Positions 7,650 through 16,162 are shown, numbered from the stretch's first letter. The stretch: 32,125 nt of DNA from Afipia sp. (GCA_017308495.1 JAFKES010000090.1:1-32125); one strand, 5' to 3'. Made by a program: numbers and translations. The notes: generated by a model not told the origin, from the letters alone.

Positions 7650-10355
7650 TCAGCCGACGCGCAGCGCCCGGGCGGACTGGGGGCCGGCGGCGCGCCCGAC
7701 CCATTCGGCATACGTCTCGATTGGCCCGGGCTTGCCGAGCAAGTAGCCCTGCACCTGATCGCAGGTTTCGTCCGCGAGGAAGCTGAGCTGCTCCTGCGTT
7801 TCGACGCCTTCGGCCACGATGGAGATGCCGAGGCCGTGACCGAGACCGACCATGGCGCGAATGATCGCCGCCGACTGCGTATTGCAGCCGAGATTCATGA
7901 CGAAGGCGCGATCGATCTTGATCTTGTCGAAAGGGAACGACTGCAGATAAGTCAGCGACGAATAGCCGCTGCCGAAATCGTCCATCGCGATGCGCACGCC
8001 GAGCGCCTTCAGCCGGCGTAGCAGCGCGAGACCGCGGTCGAAATCCTCGATCAACACGCCTTCAGTGATTTCCAGTTCGAGGCGGCCGGGCGACAGGCCG
8101 GTTTCGAGCAGAATGGAATGCACCAGGCCGACCAGATCGCCGTGCATGAATTGCGCTGGCGAAAGATTGACCGCGATCTGCAGCGGCTTCGGCCACGACG
8201 CCGCCTCGCGGCAGGCTTCGCGCAGGATCCATTCGCCCATTTCGACGATGAGGCCGCTTTCCTCGGCGAGCGGAATGAACGCGCCGGGCGCAACGAACCC
8301 GCGCGTCGGATGAACCCACCGCGCCAGCGCCTCGAAGCCCAGCACATGATCGTCCGAGATCTGATGATGCGCACGCGTCAGCGGCTGATAATGCAGCGAC
8401 AACTCGCCCCGGCGGATCGCCCGCGCCAGATCCTGATGCAGCAGGCGACGGTCGCGCACCTGCTGGTCCATGTCGTTGTCGAAGAAATTGACCGACCCGC
8501 GCGACTTCGCCTTGGCACGGAACAGCGCCGTGTCGGCATTGGTGAGCAGCGTCTCCGCATCCCGGCCATTGCTCGGGAACACCGAAACGCCTGTGGTGAG
8601 GCCCATGCGCAGAGAGCGGCCGTCAAAAACGAACTCACGCTGCATCGCCTGCGACAGCCGCTCGACCAGCGCCCGGGCCGCGGCCGGTTGCTCGCCGTCG
8701 ATGATGAGGCCGAACTCGTCGCCACTGAGCCGCGCGACGACGCCGCCGGACGCGACCTGTTCGATACGGCGCGACACCTCGATTAACAGCCTGTCGCCAA
8801 TGTCGTGGCCGAAGACGTCGTTGATTTCCTTCAGGCGGTCGAGATCGAGCGACAGGACCGCGAATTCCTCGCCGGTATCCTTGCAGGCATCGATCATCTG
8901 CGACAGTGCCTGCAGGAAGGCGACACGGTTCGGCAGCCCGGTCAGCGAGTCGTGATAGGCCATGTGGGCCATGCGCGATTCGGCCTCGCGCCGGTCGGTG
9001 ATGTCTTCGTTGGTCTTGATGAGATATTGCGGCTCGCCATTGTCGTCGAGCACGGTGACGCGCCGGGTCAGAAACAGCCGCAGGCCGTTCTCGGTCTGGA
9101 TCGGGTGCTCCTCGGTGACGATACCCTTCTTGCGGACGGCATCCTCATCCTGCCTCATGATGAATTTGGCGTCGGCCGGATTGTAGATGCTTTCGATGGT
9201 CTGGCCGATCACGTCTTCGCGGCGGCGATGCAGCGTCGCCTCCACGCCGCGATTGGCCAGAACGTATTGCCCGTCGCTCAGCCGCTTGACGATCAGCGCC
9301 ACCGGGATGTTGTCCACGACAAGTTCGAGGAACTTCTTGGTGCCCTGGATTTCGTGGGACAGCGAGCGGCGCTCGGTCACGTCCTCGAACAGGGAGACAA
9401 GGAACTCGGGCTCGCCATGTTCGTTGCGCGCGATCATGCGATTGCAGGCCACGAGGCGATTGGCGCCCTTGTATTCGATCGACAGTTCGGTGCGCGTCTG
9501 TCCGCTTTCGGACTTGATCACCTGACGGTCGAGTTCGACCACCGCCTCGGCGGCGTCCGGATGATAGATCTCGCGCGCGGTGGCGCCGATGATCTGGTCA
9601 CGGCCGAGGCCGGAGAACTGCTCGAATGCGCGGTTGGCGAAAATGTAGCGACCATCCTCGATGCTCTTGGCGGCGACGCAGACCGGAATGTTGTCGATCA
9701 CCGATTCCAGGAAATTCTTGGTGGTCGCCAGTTCCCTCGACATCGCGCGCTGCGCGGTGCAGTCCTCGTGGGTGGACACCATGCCGCCGTTGGGCAGGTC
9801 GCGCTGCTTGACGAGAATCATGCGGCCGTCGGGCAGCTCCGACACCTGCCCATTGGGGCTTCGGACGTTCTGGCAGTAGTCGTCGATCGAGCCTTCGAGC
9901 AGCCCGCGCCGGGCTCGCAGCTCCCTCAATTCGCGGCCAGTCATGCCGGGGAAAATGTCGGAGCGGCTCAGCCCGTAAATCTGGAGATAGCGATCGTTGT
10001 AGAAGACGATCCGCTTGCGCGAATCGATCATGACGATGCCCTGGGTCAGGTTGTTGAGGGCGCCTGTGACGAACGCCGCGCGCCGGATATTGGCGTGGCG
10101 GGCTTTACGCAGCGCGGTCGTGACCCAGAGGATGACGGAAGCCAGGAAGCAGACGACCAAAAAGCTCGCGATCATGACCTGCCAGATCATGATGCGGGAC
10201 GATTCCGGCGGCGCGGACGCGGAGAAGGACCCGTCCGGATGAGCCACGATCTGGGCAACGGCCACAGCGGGCATTGCAACAAAGGCAAGCCCGCAAATAA
10301 CGGCCCATACGAGGAACGCGGTTGCGAAAGGTGCTTGCTTCTGCCAGCCGGACAT
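7650..10355 (-). CDS. Membrane-anchored PAS-GGDEF-EAL cyclic-di-GMP protein
   Basis: This 901-residue sensor has two N-terminal membrane segments (about 11-33 and 57-79) around a short periplasmic loop. Three PAS-like domains follow (about 95-205, 210-330, 338-455); the second and third start with near-duplicate sequences (KNFLESVIDNIPV and KKFLELVVDNIPV). A GGDEF domain (about 465-630) and an EAL domain (about 645-890) complete it. The cyclase signature reads SGDEF (544-548) rather than GGDEF and has no RxxD inhibitory site before it. The EAL domain keeps its catalytic set: EAL (675-677), NLSPAQF, ITEG, DDFGSGYSS (792-800), KID, VAEGVET. Phosphodiesterase activity is therefore likely, with the cyclase domain either active or acting as a GTP-binding regulator. 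Such proteins tune motility and biofilm. The signal sensed cannot be read from sequence. Confidence 0.93.
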   Translation of the reverse strand: MSGWQKQAPFATAFLVWAVICGLAFVAMPAVAVAQIVAHPDGSFSASAPPESSRIMIWQVMIASFLVVCFLASVILWVTTALRKARHANIRRAAFVTGALNNLTQGIVMIDSRKRIVFYNDRYLQIYGLSRSDIFPGMTGRELRELRARRGLLEGSIDDYCQNVRSPNGQVSELPDGRMILVKQRDLPNGGMVSTHEDCTAQRAMSRELATTKNFLESVIDNIPVCVAAKSIEDGRYIFANRAFEQFSGLGRDQIIGATAREIYHPDAAEAVVELDRQVIKSESGQTRTELSIEYKGANRLVACNRMIARNEHGEPEFLVSLFEDVTERRSLSHEIQGTKKFLELVVDNIPVALIVKRLSDGQYVLANRGVEATLHRRREDVIGQTIESIYNPADAKFIMRQDEDAVRKKGIVTEEHPIQTENGLRLFLTRRVTVLDDNGEPQYLIKTNEDITDRREAESRMAHMAYHDSLTGLPNRVAFLQALSQMIDACKDTGEEFAVLSLDLDRLKEINDVFGHDIGDRLLIEVSRRIEQVASGGVVARLSGDEFGLIIDGEQPAAARALVERLSQAMQREFVFDGRSLRMGLTTGVSVFPSNGRDAETLLTNADTALFRAKAKSRGSVNFFDNDMDQQVRDRRLLHQDLARAIRRGELSLHYQPLTRAHHQISDDHVLGFEALARWVHPTRGFVAPGAFIPLAEESGLIVEMGEWILREACREAASWPKPLQIAVNLSPAQFMHGDLVGLVHSILLETGLSPGRLELEITEGVLIEDFDRGLALLRRLKALGVRIAMDDFGSGYSSLTYLQSFPFDKIKIDRAFVMNLGCNTQSAAIIRAMVGLGHGLGISIVAEGVETQEQLSFLADETCDQVQGYLLGKPGPIETYAEWVGRAAGPQSARALRVG

Positions 10356-10443
10356 TACAATTCCAAGACTTCTTCGGCCGCAGTCTCTGGTTGCACCTCT
10401 TTGAATCGGGTAAACGCGTACCCTGCCGCGCGAGACAATGTGA

Positions 10444-10473
10444 TTGAGACGCGCAAAAAGGGCCGCCTATGTT
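10444..10473 (+). promoter_or_regulatory. Possible sigma-70-like promoter for the oxidase gene
   Basis: TTGAGA (10444-10449) and TATGTT (10468-10473) are separated by 18 bases, in the gap before the oxidase gene that starts 70 bases further on. Both boxes are imperfect, so this is a weak prediction. Confidence 0.25.
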
Positions 10474-10543
10474 TAATGGAAGCCTAATTGCCCGCTGCGC
10501 GACCGCGAGGATCAATCGCACATGACAGGAAGGCAAGTCCGCC

Positions 10544-11653
10544 ATGGACAGAGTTGAGTGCGTCGTCGTCGGAGCGGGGGTGGTCGGCCTCGCCGTTGCA
10601 AGGCGGCTGGCGCGCGCCGGAATTGAGGTCATCGTCGTCGAAGCGGCCGGGGACATCGGCACCAGCACGTCGTCGCGCAACAGCGAAGTGATCCACGCCG
10701 GCATCTATTATCCGGCGGAAAGCCTGATGGCCCGGCTGTGCGTGGCCGGCAAACAGGCGCTTTACACCTACTGCGAAGACCATGGCGTGCCGTATCGCCG
10801 CTGCGGCAAGCTGATCGTGGCGACAGCCGAGAACGAGACCGGCAAGCTCGCCGCGATCAAGGCTCATGCCGAGGCCAACGGGGTCGACGACCTGCGCGTG
10901 CTGTCGGGCGCGGAGGCATGCGCGCTCGAACCGGCGCTCCATTGCGTCGGCGCGCTGCTGTCACCCTCCACCGGCATCGTCGACAGCCACGCCTATATGC
11001 TGGCGCTGCGCGGCGACATCGAAGACGCCAGCGGCGCGCTGGCGTTCCATGCGCCGCTGCGCCACGCCAGGGCGGTGGCGGACGGCTTCGAGCTCGACAT
11101 CGGCATCGATGCGCCGATGGCGCTGCACTGCCGGCTGCTGATCAATGCAGCCGGGCTCGACACGCCGGCGGTGGCGCGCGCCATCGACGGCATGCCGCTC
11201 GACCGCATCCCCACCGCCTATTACGCCAAGGGCAATTATTTCAGTTGCAGCACGCGGGCGCCGTTTTCGCGGCTGATTTATCCGGTGCCGGAGCCCGGCG
11301 GCCTCGGCGTCCACCTGACCATCGATCTCGGCGGCCAGGCCAAGTTCGGCCCGGACGTGGAATGGATCAACGAGGTGAACTACACCGTGGACCCGGCCCG
11401 CGCCGAGCGGTTCTACCCCGCCATCCGGCGCTACTGGCCGGCCTTGCCAGACGGCGCGCTGGCCCCGAGCTATGCTGGAATCCGGCCCAAAATCGTGCCG
11501 CCTGCCGTGGCGCGGCAGGACTTCCTGATCCAGGGCGCGGACGCCCATGGAGTCGGCGGACTGATCAACCTGTTCGGGATCGAATCCCCCGGCCTGACGT
11601 CATCGCTGGCGATCGCCGACGAGGTCGCGCGCCTCGCGGACGCGCGATCATGA
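10544..11653 (+). CDS. lhgO: L-2-hydroxyglutarate oxidase-like FAD-dependent oxidoreductase
   Basis: This is a DAO-superfamily flavoprotein of 369 residues. The N-terminal dinucleotide motif GAGVVG (residues 10-15), ending in the acidic EVIVVEA strand, binds FAD. The stretch [15 protein letters not shown] (about 44-58) is a hallmark of L-2-hydroxyglutarate dehydrogenases/oxidases. So is the C-terminal region SYAGIRPKI followed by [20 protein letters not shown]. The enzyme would oxidise L-2-hydroxyglutarate to 2-oxoglutarate, probably passing electrons to the membrane quinone pool. A plausible ribosome site (AGGAAGG) lies about 11 bases before the ATG. It stands alone, divergent from the cyclic-di-GMP gene. 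A related 2-hydroxyacid substrate is possible. Confidence 0.85.
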   Translation: MDRVECVVVGAGVVGLAVARRLARAGIEVIVVEAAGDIGTSTSSRNSEVIHAGIYYPAESLMARLCVAGKQALYTYCEDHGVPYRRCGKLIVATAENETGKLAAIKAHAEANGVDDLRVLSGAEACALEPALHCVGALLSPSTGIVDSHAYMLALRGDIEDASGALAFHAPLRHARAVADGFELDIGIDAPMALHCRLLINAAGLDTPAVARAIDGMPLDRIPTAYYAKGNYFSCSTRAPFSRLIYPVPEPGGLGVHLTIDLGGQAKFGPDVEWINEVNYTVDPARAERFYPAIRRYWPALPDGALAPSYAGIRPKIVPPAVARQDFLIQGADAHGVGGLINLFGIESPGLTSSLAIADEVARLADARS

Positions 11654-11736
11654 TCGTGCGTTCACGGTCGCGCGGCCGTCCTCTCGCGGCCGCAGCAGAT
11701 CAAGGCCCGCAGCCGCAAGACGCTGCAACGCGGACC

Positions 11737-11787
11737 TCAATCCCTTGAGGGGCTCGATCCTTTGAGAGCCTCGATCCCTTGATGGAT
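11737..11787 (+). repeat. Three tandem 17-base imperfect repeats
   Basis: Units begin at 11737, 11754 and 11771, an exact 17-base period. Each has the core TCRATCCYTTGA plus five variable bases. The first unit also forms a small hairpin (CCTCAA / TTGAGG, 11735-11750). The array lies between the convergent ends of the oxidase gene and the first DUF465 gene. A GC hairpin without a T-run (GCGGCCG / CGGCCGC, 11672-11693) precedes it. Confidence 0.7.
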
Positions 11788-11797
11788 GTTGGAAAGA

Positions 11798-11983
11798 CTA
11801 ATGGACCGTCGAATTGGCGGAGTGCCTGATCCGCTCGATCTGGTCCTTGAGCACCAGCTTGCGGCGCTTCAATTCGATGATCTGGAGGTCGTCGGTGGAA
11901 AGATGCTGGAGGGCCTCGTGCAATTCGTTTTCCAGAACTTCGTGCTTGCGTTCCAGTTCAACGAGATGCGCCTGAATTGCCAT
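11798..11983 (-). CDS. DUF465 (YdcH-like) small protein
   Basis: This encodes a 61-residue protein of the DUF465/YdcH family, a short helical hairpin rich in Glu, Lys and Leu. The pattern HLVELERKHEVLENELHEAL, then DDLQIIELKRRKLVLKDQIE, is typical: two charged amphipathic helices, the second ending in the conserved KRRKLxLKDxI block. A very good ribosome site (AGAGGAG) lies just upstream of the ATG. The molecular function of the family is not established. A second, divergent paralogue starts 393 bases away. Base composition matches the surroundings. Confidence 0.88.
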   Translation of the reverse strand: MAIQAHLVELERKHEVLENELHEALQHLSTDDLQIIELKRRKLVLKDQIERIRHSANSTVH

Positions 11984-12376
11984 GAGAAGTCTCCTCTACT
12001 ACGTGGACCTCAAGGTGACAGCGCGTCTTCAAGCGACGTGGTGACCGGCTCGCGTGAAGAAACGCGCTCCTTTCTCCTTGCCAAACGGGACTGAATTCAA
12101 AGGCAAAACCGGAATTCCGTTTTGGCCTCATTCACCCCGAAGCTTCAAGTGTACATCACCCAAGGAATCTGTCGATACTGGAATGAAATGTGGCTTCCGA
12201 AATATTCCGGTCCTTGAAACGAATTGTGAGGAAGCCCGCGCCGCGTTACCGTTAGCTGGAAGTTGCCACGATTTTCTGCAATGACAACGGAGAGGGAACC
12301 GCCCTGCAACCGTTGGCAGTAATTCTGTGAGCGGTAACTTGGCCGAAAGTCCGATCCATTCGATTCATCGACGGTT
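11984..12376. promoter_or_regulatory. Divergent intergenic region between the two DUF465 genes
   Basis: This is 393 bases without a convincing gene. It must hold the promoters for both flanking small genes. The middle (about 12090-12290) is visibly more AT-rich than neighbouring coding DNA. The only clear structure is an imperfect palindrome at 12102-12127. I could not assign promoter boxes with confidence, and the reading frames here show no family features. Confidence 0.5.
12102..12127. promoter_or_regulatory. 26-base imperfect palindrome, candidate operator
   Basis: Centred on the perfect 10-base core CGGAATTCCG (12110-12119), flanked by AAAA on the left and TTTT on the right and then by GGC / GCC. 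Eleven of thirteen position pairs are complementary. The symmetry suggests a dimeric regulator site serving one or both DUF465 genes; this is inference. Confidence 0.4.
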
Positions 12377-12583
12377 ATGGTAGATCAGGACAACAACGAA
12401 TTCGCATTGGAATTGGCGCAGTTGCAACAAGAGCACCGCGACCTGGACGCCGCCATCGAGGCGCTTCACCAATCGCCCGCTCCTGATCTGTTGCGGCTGC
12501 AACGCTTGAAGAAGCGCAAGCTGCAGTTGCGCGACCGCATCGCCTTCATCGAAGACCAGATCACGCCCGACATCATCGCCTGA
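12377..12583 (+). CDS. DUF465 (YdcH-like) small protein, second copy
   Basis: This 68-residue protein is a paralogue of the one encoded divergently at 11798-11983. It shows the same helical hairpin plan: ELAQLQQEHRDLDAAIEAL, a Pro-containing turn (QSPAPDL), then LRLQRLKKRKLQLRDRIAFI with the conserved KKRKLQLRDRI block. It is slightly longer and ends in an acidic/hydrophobic tail. The ribosome site is weak (ACGG). The stop codon lies inside the end of the convergent diguanylate cyclase gene, giving an 11-base overlap. Function of the family is unknown. Confidence 0.85.
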   Translation: MVDQDNNEFALELAQLQQEHRDLDAAIEALHQSPAPDLLRLQRLKKRKLQLRDRIAFIEDQITPDIIA

Positions 12584-13445
12584 CACCTGAGCGGCCGACG
12601 CCGCGACGATCCGTCACGGTATCGTCGACGGAAGACCGGCGCGCCGCCTTGCGCGCATACATCGCCCGGTCCGCCCGTTCCAGAGCCCCCGCGACATCGT
12701 CGGACGCCGCCAGCGACGCCACCCCTGCGGATGCGCCCACGGCTACGGAATGCCCCTCGAACGCCAAGGTCAGGCGGTCAATTGCATTTTCCAGCACCGT
12801 GGCCTTGGCCCGGGCATCGACCTCGGTCAGATGCCACAGCAACAGGCCGAATTCGTCGCCCCCGAGCCGCCCCACGACGTCCGACGCCCGCACATGGCCC
12901 GTCAGCACGCCGGCCACGCCCTTCAGCACGATATCGCCGGCCGCGTGCCCGAAACGGTCGTTGATCGGCTTGAGACGATCGACGTCGAGCACGATGAGCG
13001 CGCCGGTCGCTCCGTACCGACGAATATAGGCGAGCGCACGGTCGAGTTCCCGCTCAAAGCCTCGCCGGTTGGAAATACCGAGCAGGAAATCGGTATGGAC
13101 CGATGCCTGCAGTTCGCCGATCCGGGCCTGCGCCGCGGCGAGTTCGGCCGTCAGGGTAGAAATCCGGAGCTTCGCCCTGGCCAGCGCCGAGATTTTCGAC
13201 GGCGCCTCCGGCCGTGACGCAGAGGCAGCCGTGGTGGATATCTTGGATTTGGCGGGTGTTTTGGATGGTGTGGTGGATCGGGTCTTGGGCTTGGTCCTAG
13301 GCAGCATCCTGGATTCCGTCCCGGAGGAAAGCCGCAATGGAACCGACCTCTTGGCCGCCGGTTGCCGGGATACCGTTTTCCTGCCCGCTTTTTTCAATCT
13401 TTCGCCGTCAGACTGCTTGACCGATAAGGCCGTTGACCCCGACAA
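12573..13445 (-). CDS. GGDEF domain protein (diguanylate cyclase)
   Basis: A soluble protein of up to 290 residues that should make cyclic-di-GMP from two GTP. The N-terminal 80 or so residues are Lys/Arg/Ser/Thr-rich and probably disordered. A short coiled-coil (about 85-115, ARAKLRISTLTAELAAAQAR) leads into the GGDEF domain (about 116-270). The active site is an intact GGDEF (195-199), and an RxxD inhibitory site (RASD, 186-189) sits exactly five residues before it, so product inhibition is expected. There is no recognisable sensor domain. The longest frame begins with TTG at 13445 without a good ribosome site; an ATG at 13307 (residue 47) is a possible real start. It is divergent from purE and overlaps the end of the DUF465 gene by 11 bases. 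Confidence 0.9.
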   Translation of the reverse strand: MSGSTALSVKQSDGERLKKAGRKTVSRQPAAKRSVPLRLSSGTESRMLPRTKPKTRSTTPSKTPAKSKISTTAASASRPEAPSKISALARAKLRISTLTAELAAAQARIGELQASVHTDFLLGISNRRGFERELDRALAYIRRYGATGALIVLDVDRLKPINDRFGHAAGDIVLKGVAGVLTGHVRASDVVGRLGGDEFGLLLWHLTEVDARAKATVLENAIDRLTLAFEGHSVAVGASAGVASLAASDDVAGALERADRAMYARKAARRSSVDDTVTDRRGVGRSGVRR

Positions 13446-13531
13446 GGATAGCGGATTCGCGGCAGCTTGCCACGCGAGGGCGCAACCCTATAATCCGCCT
13501 TCCTTTTTTCAGGACGTTTTGAAGATTCCGC

Positions 13532-14017
13532 ATGACCGCCCCCGTCGCCATCATCATGGGAAGCCAGTCCGACTGGGCCACCCTGCGCCACGCCGCCGAG
13601 ACCCTGACCGCCCTCGATATCGGCCATGACGCGCGGATCGTGTCCGCGCACCGCACCCCGGAACGGCTGTTTGCCTTCGCCAAGGGGGCCAAGGCGGCCG
13701 GGTTCCGGGTCATCATCGCGGGCGCGGGGGGCGCCGCCCACTTGCCGGGCATGGCCGCCTCGCTGACGGAGCTTCCCGTGTTCGGCGTTCCCGTCGAATC
13801 CAAGGCTCTGTCAGGGGTGGATTCGCTGTATTCGATCGTGCAGATGCCTGCGGGAATCCCGGTCGGCACCTTGGCGATCGGAAAGGCCGGCGCTATCAAT
13901 GCCGCCCTTCTCGCCGCGAGCGTGCTGGCTCTCAACGATGCGGGCCTTGCAACCCGGCTCGCGGCCTGGCGCAAGCGTCAGACCGAGGCGGTGAGCGAGC
14001 GCCCGGAGGACAATTAA
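13532..14017 (+). CDS. purE: 5-(carboxyamino)imidazole ribonucleotide mutase PurE
   Basis: Class I PurE of 161 residues, which converts N5-carboxyaminoimidazole ribonucleotide to 4-carboxyaminoimidazole ribonucleotide in purine synthesis. The diagnostic motifs are GSQSDW near the N-terminus, SAHRTPE with the catalytic histidine, and the glycine-rich [15 protein letters not shown] phosphate-binding stretch. [20 protein letters not shown] and [14 protein letters not shown] complete the family core. The TAA stop is directly followed by the GTG start of purK, so the pair is co-transcribed and probably translationally coupled. The product of PurK is the substrate of PurE. Confidence 0.97.
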   Translation: MTAPVAIIMGSQSDWATLRHAAETLTALDIGHDARIVSAHRTPERLFAFAKGAKAAGFRVIIAGAGGAAHLPGMAASLTELPVFGVPVESKALSGVDSLYSIVQMPAGIPVGTLAIGKAGAINAALLAASVLALNDAGLATRLAAWRKRQTEAVSERPEDN

Positions 14018-15118
14018 GTGGCATCATCACAGCGGGTGACGCTGAAGCCCGGCGACACCATCGGGATTCTGGGCGGCGGACAACTGGGTCGGATGCTGGC
14101 GCTGGCGGCGGCGCGGCTCGGCCTCAAGGCGCAGGTATTTTCCCCCGATCCGGATTCGCCGGCGTTCGATGTGGTGCAGAACGCCACCTGCGCCGAATAT
14201 GCCGACGTCGAGGCGCTCGAACTGTTCGCATCCGATGTCAACGTCATTACCTACGAGTTCGAGAACGTCCCCTCCTCGACCGCGATGATCCTCGCCGCGC
14301 GCCGGCCCGTGCTGCCGGACCCGGCCGTGCTGGAAACCACGCAGGACAGGCTGGCGGAAAAGGACTTCGTGACGCAGCTCGGCATCGGCACCGCAGCCTA
14401 TGCCGACGTGGCGTCCGCGCAGACGCTACGCGCCGCCATCGCCCGGATCGGCCTGCCCGCCGTGCTCAAGACGCGGCGGTTCGGCTATGACGGCAAGGGC
14501 CAGGCGGTGGTGCGCGAGGGCGACAACCCCGAAGCCGTCTGGGCCGACCTCGAAACACGTTCAGCGATTCTCGAAGCCTTCGTGCCGTTCGAGCGCGAGA
14601 TTTCCGTCATCGCCGCACGCGGCGCCTCGGGCGAGGTGGTGTGCTACGACGTCACCGAGAACGAGCATCGCGATCACATCCTGAAATTCTCCCACGCCCC
14701 CGCGCGCATTTCCGAGGACCTCGCGGCGCAGGCCCGCGCCATCGCGAAAACAATCGCGACCGCGCTGGATTATGTCGGCGTGCTGGCGGTAGAGATGTTC
14801 GTGGTGCCGGGCAAGGACGGGCCCAGCCTGCTGGTCAATGAGATTGCGCCGCGGGTGCACAATTCCGGACACTGGACGCTGGACGGCGCCTCGGTTTCGC
14901 AATTCGAGCAGCATATCCGCGCCATCGCCGGATGGCCGCTGGCGCATCCGCTGCGCCACGGCGACGTCACCATGACCAACCTGATCGGCGACGATATTCT
15001 CGACTACGGCAAGTGGCTGGCCGTTCCAGGCGCCACCGTCCATCTCTACGGCAAGGGCGCGCCCCGGCCGGGCCGCAAGATGGGCCACGTCACCGAAGTG
15101 AGAGCCCCCTCCCGATAA
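14018..15118 (+). CDS. purK: N5-carboxyaminoimidazole ribonucleotide synthetase PurK
   Basis: An ATP-grasp enzyme (366 residues) that carboxylates aminoimidazole ribonucleotide with ATP and bicarbonate, feeding PurE. The N-terminal GILGGGQLGRMLALAAARLG is the family's signature. The ATP-grasp core shows KTRRFGYDGKGQAVV, EAFVPFEREISVI and the metal-binding NEIAPRVHNSGHWTLDGASV block. The gene begins with GTG placed immediately after the purE stop with no gap. That start is supported by the normal PurK N-terminus shortly after it. The pair ends in a hairpin at 15124-15151. Confidence 0.97.
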   Translation: MASSQRVTLKPGDTIGILGGGQLGRMLALAAARLGLKAQVFSPDPDSPAFDVVQNATCAEYADVEALELFASDVNVITYEFENVPSSTAMILAARRPVLPDPAVLETTQDRLAEKDFVTQLGIGTAAYADVASAQTLRAAIARIGLPAVLKTRRFGYDGKGQAVVREGDNPEAVWADLETRSAILEAFVPFEREISVIAARGASGEVVCYDVTENEHRDHILKFSHAPARISEDLAAQARAIAKTIATALDYVGVLAVEMFVVPGKDGPSLLVNEIAPRVHNSGHWTLDGASVSQFEQHIRAIAGWPLAHPLRHGDVTMTNLIGDDILDYGKWLAVPGATVHLYGKGAPRPGRKMGHVTEVRAPSR

Positions 15119-15123
15119 ACGAA

Positions 15124-15151
15124 AGGCCGCCGCGATCGCTCGCGGCAGCCT
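15124..15151. terminator. Bidirectional terminator hairpin between purK and aqpZ
   Basis: A 12-pair stem with one mismatch (core GCCGCCGCGA / TCGCGGCAGC) and a TCGC loop lies between the convergent ends of purK and aqpZ. On the minus strand it is followed by TTTCGTTT, a better tail than on the plus strand, so it should serve aqpZ best and purK weakly. Confidence 0.6.
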
Positions 15152-15174
15152 CTCGATAGATCAGGCGTTGGAGC

Positions 15175-15891
15175 TTACTTGTCGCCCGCCACGATGCCTT
15201 CCGGCCCATCGCCTAGCCAGCGATAGACTACGCCGCCAATGACGCCGCCGATCAGCGGCGCGACCCAGAACAGCCACAACTGCTGAATGGCCCAGCCGCC
15301 GACGAACAGCGCGGGGCCGGTGCTGCGCGCCGGGTTCACCGAGGTGTTGGTGACCGGGATGCTGACCAGGTGGATCAGCGTCAGCGCGAGGCCGATGGCG
15401 AGCGGCGCGAAGCCGACGGGAGCCCTGCCGTGGGTCGCCCCCATGATGATGAACAGGAACACCGCCGTCATGGTCACTTCCATGACAAAGCCGGACATCA
15501 GGCTGTACTTGCCCGGGGAGTGATCGCCATAGCCATTGGAGGCGAGGCCGCCCGCGAGGTCGAAGCCGGCCTTGCCGCTGGCGATCAGATACAGCAGTCC
15601 GGCCGCCAGGATGGCGCCAACCACCTGGGCGATCACATAGGGGATGATCTGGCTGGCAGGAAAGCGGCCGCCGGCGGCGAGGCCCACGGTGACGGCGGGA
15701 TTGAGATGGCAACCCGAGATATGGCCGATGGCGAAGGCCATGGTGACCACGGTGAGGCCGAAGGCGAGCGATACGCCGAGAAGACCGATGCCGACCTGAG
15801 GAAAGCCTGCGGCGATCACCGCGCTGCCGCAGCCCGCGAATGTGAGCCAGAAGGTGCCGATGACCTCGGCGGCGTATTTCTTCGAATTCAT
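15175..15891 (-). CDS. aqpZ: Aquaporin Z
   Basis: A water channel of 238 residues in the inner membrane. Both pore motifs are intact: NPA at 64-66 and NPA at 186-188. The selectivity filter matches E. coli AqpZ by hand alignment (F44, H174, T183, R189), predicting a strict water pore rather than a glycerol facilitator. Long stretches such as [20 protein letters not shown] are almost identical to the E. coli protein as I recall it. The frame is open for more than 110 codons upstream, but the ATG at 15891 has a good ribosome site (GGGAGA) and gives the family N-terminus [16 protein letters not shown], so it was chosen. It stands alone, divergent from rpsU. Confidence 0.96.
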   Translation of the reverse strand: MNSKKYAAEVIGTFWLTFAGCGSAVIAAGFPQVGIGLLGVSLAFGLTVVTMAFAIGHISGCHLNPAVTVGLAAGGRFPASQIIPYVIAQVVGAILAAGLLYLIASGKAGFDLAGGLASNGYGDHSPGKYSLMSGFVMEVTMTAVFLFIIMGATHGRAPVGFAPLAIGLALTLIHLVSIPVTNTSVNPARSTGPALFVGGWAIQQLWLFWVAPLIGGVIGGVVYRWLGDGPEGIVAGDK

Positions 15892-16039
15892 ATGGAATCT
15901 CCCGTAGATCGTGGTGCAGAATCGCCCGGCGACTGGAACCGCGCCCTCGGGACGCCCCCAAAAGGCGAGCACTCCCGAATCACGGTCCGGCCCTGCGAAT
16001 TTGCCCGAAATTCGTGGCATTCCGTCCCTGAAAAAGGCC

Positions 16040-16055
16040 TGTCCACAGGTGGACA
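16040..16055. promoter_or_regulatory. Inverted repeat upstream of rpsU, candidate operator
   Basis: TGTCCAC and GTGGACA flank a two-base spacer, a perfect 7+2+7 dyad. It lies between aqpZ and rpsU, about 110 bases before the rpsU start, and could bind a dimeric regulator of either gene. No known consensus is claimed. Confidence 0.4.
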
Positions 16056-16092
16056 TTCCCGGTTTGATCTGGTATGTCCGCGCCTTCGATGG

Positions 16093-16120
16093 AAAAGGCA
16101 TGGCCTTAGCCGGCCTTTTT
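16093..16120 (+). promoter_or_regulatory. Terminator-like hairpin in the rpsU leader (possible attenuator)
   Basis: AAAAGGC (16093-16099) pairs with GCCTTTT (16113-16119), enclosing a smaller GGC-CTTA-GCC stem-loop, and a run of T ends the structure. It is 42 bases before the rpsU start codon. The nearest plus-strand gene upstream (purK) already has its own terminator region about 950 bases away, so this hairpin is more likely a leader element of rpsU than the end of another transcript. Confidence 0.45.
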
Positions 16121-16162
16121 ACATCTCCTGAATTTCCTGATGAACATGAAAGAGGATGCCGC

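Noticed and set aside
8805-10487. 560-codon plus-strand open frame opposite the PAS-GGDEF-EAL gene
   Set aside because: No domain or ribosome site; a mirror of the well-supported minus-strand gene.
11735-11787. Repeat cluster considered as a CRISPR array
   Set aside because: Units are only 17 bases with no spacer-sized variable part, just three copies, and no cas gene is present.
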